From Cricetomys ansorgei (taxonomy: Eukaryota; Chordata; Mammalia; Rodentia; Nesomyidae), in the NCBI GenBank assembly GCA_026225945.1, contig JAMJFZ010002307.1:7696001-7760000 (forward strand): a DNA stretch of 64,000 bases, in the 5' to 3' direction. Positions 59,386 through 64,000 of this stretch are shown piece after piece; the first letter of the stretch is position 1; each line of letters begins with the position of its first letter. A program made the position numbers and the translations under genes. The notes under the pieces were generated by a model. It did not search any database. It was not told the origin of the DNA and saw only the letters and a list, made by a program, of their open reading frames with translations.

Positions 59386-60489
59386 AAGTTATTTTATGAA
59401 TCAAGATGTTGGGCTTTGCAGAGAAATGCAGTGAAATAATATTTACCACATCTGTATTTTTCTCTGAGCAAAGAATTAAAGTGTTAATTTATTTGTAAAT
59501 CAAATATATTAATTGAAATCTGTTGTGATATATTATGGAGTAAAAAATCTTTGGGCCCATTTCTGCTCATTTTTTGTGGAATCTCATATTCTAATGCTCT
59601 GAGGAGTATGAGTGGAAGAGAACTCTTTGCAGCACTCCTGATAGAAATGAGGTGGGCCTTTGTATCAGTATAGCTTTGCCTGTGCTATTCAGAGATGAAC
59701 ATCAGGATCTGTGCCAGGAATATTGTGAGGCATTCTACGTCTCTTCTACTCCTCTGTGCCTAGAGTCTTCTGATCATTCCTTCGGCACTAGTTTGGGTGT
59801 TTTTCTCCATGCACTCTGCTCCCGTATTACCTTCTATGATGGGACATGGAGGGTGATTCTAATAGCACCTCTTTCCAACTATCGGAGTTAGAACTGAGAC
59901 TATGTGTTTCTCATAGAACTCTTTACTAAAAAGATCAACTGTGTGGAAAGTGGGTTGTTTTAAAACACTTCCCATAGTCACCCCTCAGTCAAGATTGTCA
60001 GCTGTGAGTTATGTAGTCCCTGGAAGATGCTCAGAGTATTCCTGCTGTAAATATCATCTCCCTGAGCAAATATAATAGCCCCACCACAGACAGATATATT
60101 TTGTGCCTATTAGGACATCTGGTGATCCAAGTGTTTCGTCTTGGCTCCAAAGCTCAGAAGTTGTAAAGCTGATGTTGGGAACTTGATATTCTGATGTGAG
60201 AGCAGACCCTGCTCTGAAGCACATGATCACACACTCACTCTTCACAGAAGTAGGAAAGTCCCTTGCAGTGTCATCATCCCCAGATCCTGCAAGCCCTGTT
60301 TTAGGTCCCAGACCTTCTGCCTGGTCTATCAGCTGGTCTTTCAGATATAGTTTGAGTTTAAATACAAAATTAATAACTCTGGACAGCAAAGTGTGTAACT
60401 TTTCTCACATCAAAATCTAATTCATAGTAAATTTTTGTTTTGCAGTATCTTTGGATGGTTAAAAGGATTTTTAAAAATAATTCTTTCTG

Positions 60490-60645
60490 CATGTGGTGGG
60501 ATAAGTCTTTAATTCTACTTCTTGAGAGGCAGAAGCAGGCAAGTCTCTGAGAGTCTAGCCTTCAAATGAGTTCTGGGCCAGCAGGACTACAGAGTGGTAT
60601 CAGTTTCAAAAACAGAAAAACAAATAAACAATGACAAAAAAACCC
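60490..60645 (+). mobile_element. Diverged B1 SINE
   Basis: TGTGGTGGGATAAGTCTTTAATTC, GAGAGGCAGAAGCAGGCAAG and TTCTGGGCCAGCAGGACTAC, with an A-rich tail. Confidence 0.72.
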
Positions 60646-61751
60646 ACCTTTCCATTATTAGATAGCTCTACTGTTCTCATTTTATTTAAAAAACAAATTA
60701 AAAGTTTAAGTAGCATCATTTTTTAAATTCTCTTGTGAATGCATCACTTCATCAGTAGAAAGGGTCTTAAGGGTCTTAGTAACATCGTTTCTGCTTGTGT
60801 ATGTAGGTATGTGTCACCACAGTATTTAGATGGGTAATAGAAAAAAATATTGAAGGCGTCCTAAGACTTTTGTCTTTTGTTCCCTTTATTTTTTTCAAAT
60901 GTTTCAATGTATGTTTTCATTACCTGTTTTTGAAGTCTCAGATTTCTGATGAAAATTCTAAAAAAAATAAAAGTAAAGAAGCATATGTGTTATTAATTCA
61001 GAAAAAAAATCAAACCAGTTATATCCAAAATCAACATGCTATAATTTCTCTGGGATGAGGAAATGACAAAGTATCTCTTGGCATTATTCATCTGTGTTGC
61101 ATATTAAACATCGGAAATCTATATCGTATTATAAGAAAGCCTTCTGGATATTGCAATGAGTAATGTAGGTTATTTGGTTTTTTAAAAGAGATTGCTCAAA
61201 TCGGCTGAGACTTTCATTATTAAAGCCGCTTGCAGACCCTGTCTAAGCTCTGTCTCTTCTCCATGGCTTGAACTAATCTGTTGGAAGTGCATTTCAAATT
61301 CTTGTTGTTCACTGCCTACCTCTTATTATTAGCAGATATCCAAACACAAGCTTTGGGGAATATACTAAAGAGATCTGGATGAAGTGGGTAAAGAATCATA
61401 TAGATTCTCCACTTGATTTTAATTCTCTCCTTTTTTAGAGTATCAATTAACTTATTGAACACTGAGGAAAATATATAAAACCATATCACAGATAAAAACC
61501 ACAATCTGAAATGTTATGGTTTTAATTCTTTCCCTGTCATTTATATTCATGTCCACAACATGACAACTGTATTTATGTTTTTATCAGAAGTGTGGGATTC
61601 CTTTGATGGCTTGAAATTTGCTTATAAGTTCATTACCATGAAAACTATACACAGTGACACACTAAAAATAATATTTCAGGAGAAAGGAATGTTCAAGCTT
61701 ATAATAAGATTCATTCTATTTGACACAAGTTTTGGAAGATTGAAAAATAAC

Positions 61752-61855
61752 TATTTTACATATGGGGTCTTGATACATGTTTGTCTCAAACTACTGAACT
61801 CCTGATATTCTCCTGCCTCAGCTCTTTTGATAGCTGGGACAACAAGAGTGAATTA
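61752..61855 (-). mobile_element. Proto-B1 (7SL-derived monomer) fragment
   Basis: TGGGGTCTTGATACATGTTTG, CTCAAACTACTGAACTCC, TCTCCTGCCTCAGCTC and TAGCTGGGACAACAAGAGTG retain 7SL-like motifs shared with primate FLAM. Confidence 0.7.
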
Positions 61856-62439
61856 CCATTCAGATCATTTTTTTCTTTAATTAAAAACAATAAAGTTTGT
61901 TTATAAAGAAGTTAATTAACTAAGACATATTTTATAAGCAAATAAACTAGAAAATAGCTGTTTTCTTCTATCAAATAATTTCTGTACGATTCCTTTTGAG
62001 AGAAAATATTTTTAATATGGTAAAATATAATTAAATTTGAATGTAACTTTTTGATTCAATATGTTATTCTATGAACCTCAGAAGCACTAGTGTTAGGTAA
62101 ATAATTCACTAGAATATAGCATCTAACTCTAGTCCCCATAACTCCAGGTAATATCTTCATCCTGTCTAGATGAGCCAGACTATTTGAGCTGTTATCCTAG
62201 CTGGGCTAGAATTTAATTCAGTCAGAAATGTAGACATGTATTATAAAATCACCATGACATCCACCTATATCACAATTAAGAAAGAACATATTTTCTACTA
62301 TGTGCTTCAGTTTTCTGAAATAATAGATGAAAATATATTAAATGAGATTTTTTTAATATAACTTGAAGGCTAGAGATTGCTTCCAGTAAGTAGGAACATA
62401 GAACAGAATAGAAATACATTTATGATTTAATTATTCATT

Positions 62440-62515
62440 TTGCCAAACTTACATTTATTAGATACTTAATTACTTCCCTACATGGCAGGAAACACAGTGT
62501 CTTGCGAGATGACTG
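62440..62515 (-). mobile_element. L2/MIR-type 3' end fragment
   Basis: CATTTATTAGATACTTAATTAC, then ACATGGCAGGAAACACAGTG, resembles inverted L2 3' sequence with strong divergence. Confidence 0.35.
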
Positions 62516-63124
62516 AAAATGCAGCCAAGAAAAAAGCAAAGCATCCCAAATTTGTGAGCTGCTGGCAGAGACTTGGACTGTCAGTATTTGTTATCTTAGG
62601 TTCGCAGTGGGTGGACAGATTGGCTTTGTTGACTTTTTAGTTGTAATTGGTTACTGCACAAATCCTGCAAAGTGTATTCAGTATTTAGTGCCAGCATTCT
62701 TCTATATGTGGGCTCACAATTAAGAGAGGATGAAAAATTGACGGGCAGGATCAATGCAACAGCATGGAAACAATGAACTTCTAGGGTCTGTAAAGAATAA
62801 CTAGGGTCTTGGATGGAGTCAGAGATAATTAAACTGTATATTATTGATGCAGTTTAAATAAAATAAATTCTCCATGATCATCTTTCTTTGTTTGTGTCCA
62901 CGCAAATTATATCCTTCATCAAAACAGAAGACTATATATAAGCTCAGTTGCAAAGAAAAACCACACATTTAGTGCATAAACACACAAGGACTGGAATGTG
63001 TAAATCTTAAGACTTGTTTTGAGCATAATTGCCCCTGGAGTTCCTAGGAAATGGCCACTTTCTTCAGAAAAGATTTTTTTTGCTTCAGATCTACTGAGAA
63101 GTTGGATATCTTGGAGAAAATTCT

Positions 63125-63164
63125 CTCTGTTTCTCTGTCTCTGTCTCTGTCTCTCTGTCTCTCT
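63125..63164. repeat. (TCTCTG)n hexanucleotide tract
   Basis: TCTCTG/TGTCTC units between an inverted B1 and the left copy of its target-site duplication, so it derives from the B1 tail. Confidence 0.9.
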
Positions 63165-63278
63165 TTGGTTTTTCTAGACAGGACTTCTCTGTTTTCTCTG
63201 TTGTAACTCTGGACCTCACTCTAGACTAGGCTGGTCTTGAACTCACAAGATCCGCCTGCCTCTGGCTCCCCAGTGCTG
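63165..63278 (-). mobile_element. B1 SINE, 5'-truncated, with perfect target-site duplication
   Basis: TCTAGACAGGACTTCTCTG, CTAGACTAGGCTGGTCTTGAA and GATCCGCCTGCCTCTGGC are reverse-complement B1, missing the last 30 or so bases of its head. GGAGAAAATTCT occurs at 63113-63124 and 63279-63290, a perfect 12-base duplication. Confidence 0.93.
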
Positions 63279-64000
63279 GGAGAAAATTCTTAGTGTCATT
63301 TTTTTAGGGGATTTAGGAAATGACTTTTTGGAAGATCAGGCATTTTATGCCTTGGAGAACTATAATATCATGTGAAGTGCATCTTCATCCAAAAATTTTA
63401 TTTTCCTCACTCTTTGGCCATTTACCTCTTTCTATTGATTCAGCAAGAGGTGGATATAAAAGTCAAAATCCATCCTAATGATCCCCACAGAAGAGCAGAC
63501 ACACATCCACACTTCCATATCTGGACTGCTGTGAGAGAAGTCCATGCTTGTCCTGAAGCTCCTAATTAATGGGCATCAGGTGATGGGGACAGGCAAAGGG
63601 CTTATGTGACTTAAAGCCTCCGTGCTGACCTTGCGGGGAAGCCTCAAAGCTACCCAGAAGAATCACATCCACTACCTCCAGGTAACAGTGGCTATGATTT
63701 AAGCTCCTCCATTGAAAACCAGAGAGATTAATTAATTTACCACACTCAGATTCAGATAGGAACCAGAAGAGCTCGGATCCTGAGCACATTTGCAAAATTG
63801 TCATATCATTGTGTTTTATCATCAGCCCTAGGATGATGACAGAAAAATCATAAATTACTAGTTGAGAACTAATTCTCACTGGCTTGGTATTCTGACTTGA
63901 CTTCCTTTAGTGGAAGTGAAGTAACATTTAATTATCATATTTTAAAAAAATAATTATTTTAAGAACATATGGCTGATATGTTTTTTCAAGACCATAGTAT

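Larger units (their letters stand above)
57078..64000 (-). other. Pik3c2g: Pik3c2g intron upstream of exon 56882-57077 (partial)
   Basis: No further exon was found to the right edge; the exons for the Ras-binding region must lie beyond it. Contains an LTR-like repeat, a B4 with a nested B2, B1s and an L2 fragment. Bases 57090-57560, 57940-58900, 59400-60480, 60660-61740, 61870-62430 and 62520-63100 show no recognised element. Confidence 0.85.

Noticed and set aside
1..64000. tRNA, snRNA, rRNA, CRISPR, operon or prokaryotic mobile systems
   Set aside because: None seen. The tRNA-like segments are B2/B3/B4 SINE heads, and the repeats are eukaryotic microsatellites and SINEs.

Overview
The window is a stretch of a rodent nuclear genome, almost certainly a muroid (mouse, rat, hamster or vole group). 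The evidence is the mix of B1, B2/B3 and B4/RSINE1 SINEs, Lx-type L1 3' ends and rodent LTR-like repeats, on a background of older mammalian MIR, L2 and L1M. The exact species cannot be told from the sequence alone. The base composition is AT-rich with long microsatellites, and there are no operons, prokaryotic signals or viral genomes.

The one gene I can establish is Pik3c2g, the class II phosphoinositide 3-kinase gamma gene, on the minus strand, so it reads from right to left. Eight consecutive internal coding exons are present: 57077-56882, 46929-46807, 41400-41269, 35113-34999, 30743-30613, 24481-24293, 11087-10994 and 7218-7124. All have GT-AG boundaries, all phases join without a frameshift or stop, and together they give 1,075 coding bases (about 358 residues). 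They encode the end of the linker after the Ras-binding region, the PI3K-type C2 domain and the first part of the helical (PIK/LKU) domain. The N-terminal exons, and the rest of the helical domain with the kinase, PX and C-terminal C2 exons, lie outside the window to the right and left respectively.

The 123-base exon at 46807-46929 is an in-frame cassette: its neighbours join without it and restore a single Arg codon. This agrees with two known isoform lengths that differ by 41 residues.

Everything else is intron. The introns hold SINEs with recognisable target-site duplications, a B2 nested in a B4, several overlapping fragments of old L1 in the sense orientation of the gene, LTR-like repeats, an old 25-bp minisatellite at 3704-3905, and many CA/GA/tetra- and hexanucleotide tracts, several of which grew from SINE A-tails. 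Most other open frames are translations of these repeats or frames antisense to exons. One 309-base open stretch at 17720-18028 has protein-like composition and remains unexplained.

Protein comparisons were made from memory of the PI3K class II family and repeat calls from memory of consensus sequences; no search was run. Repeat boundaries are approximate unless a target-site duplication is given.
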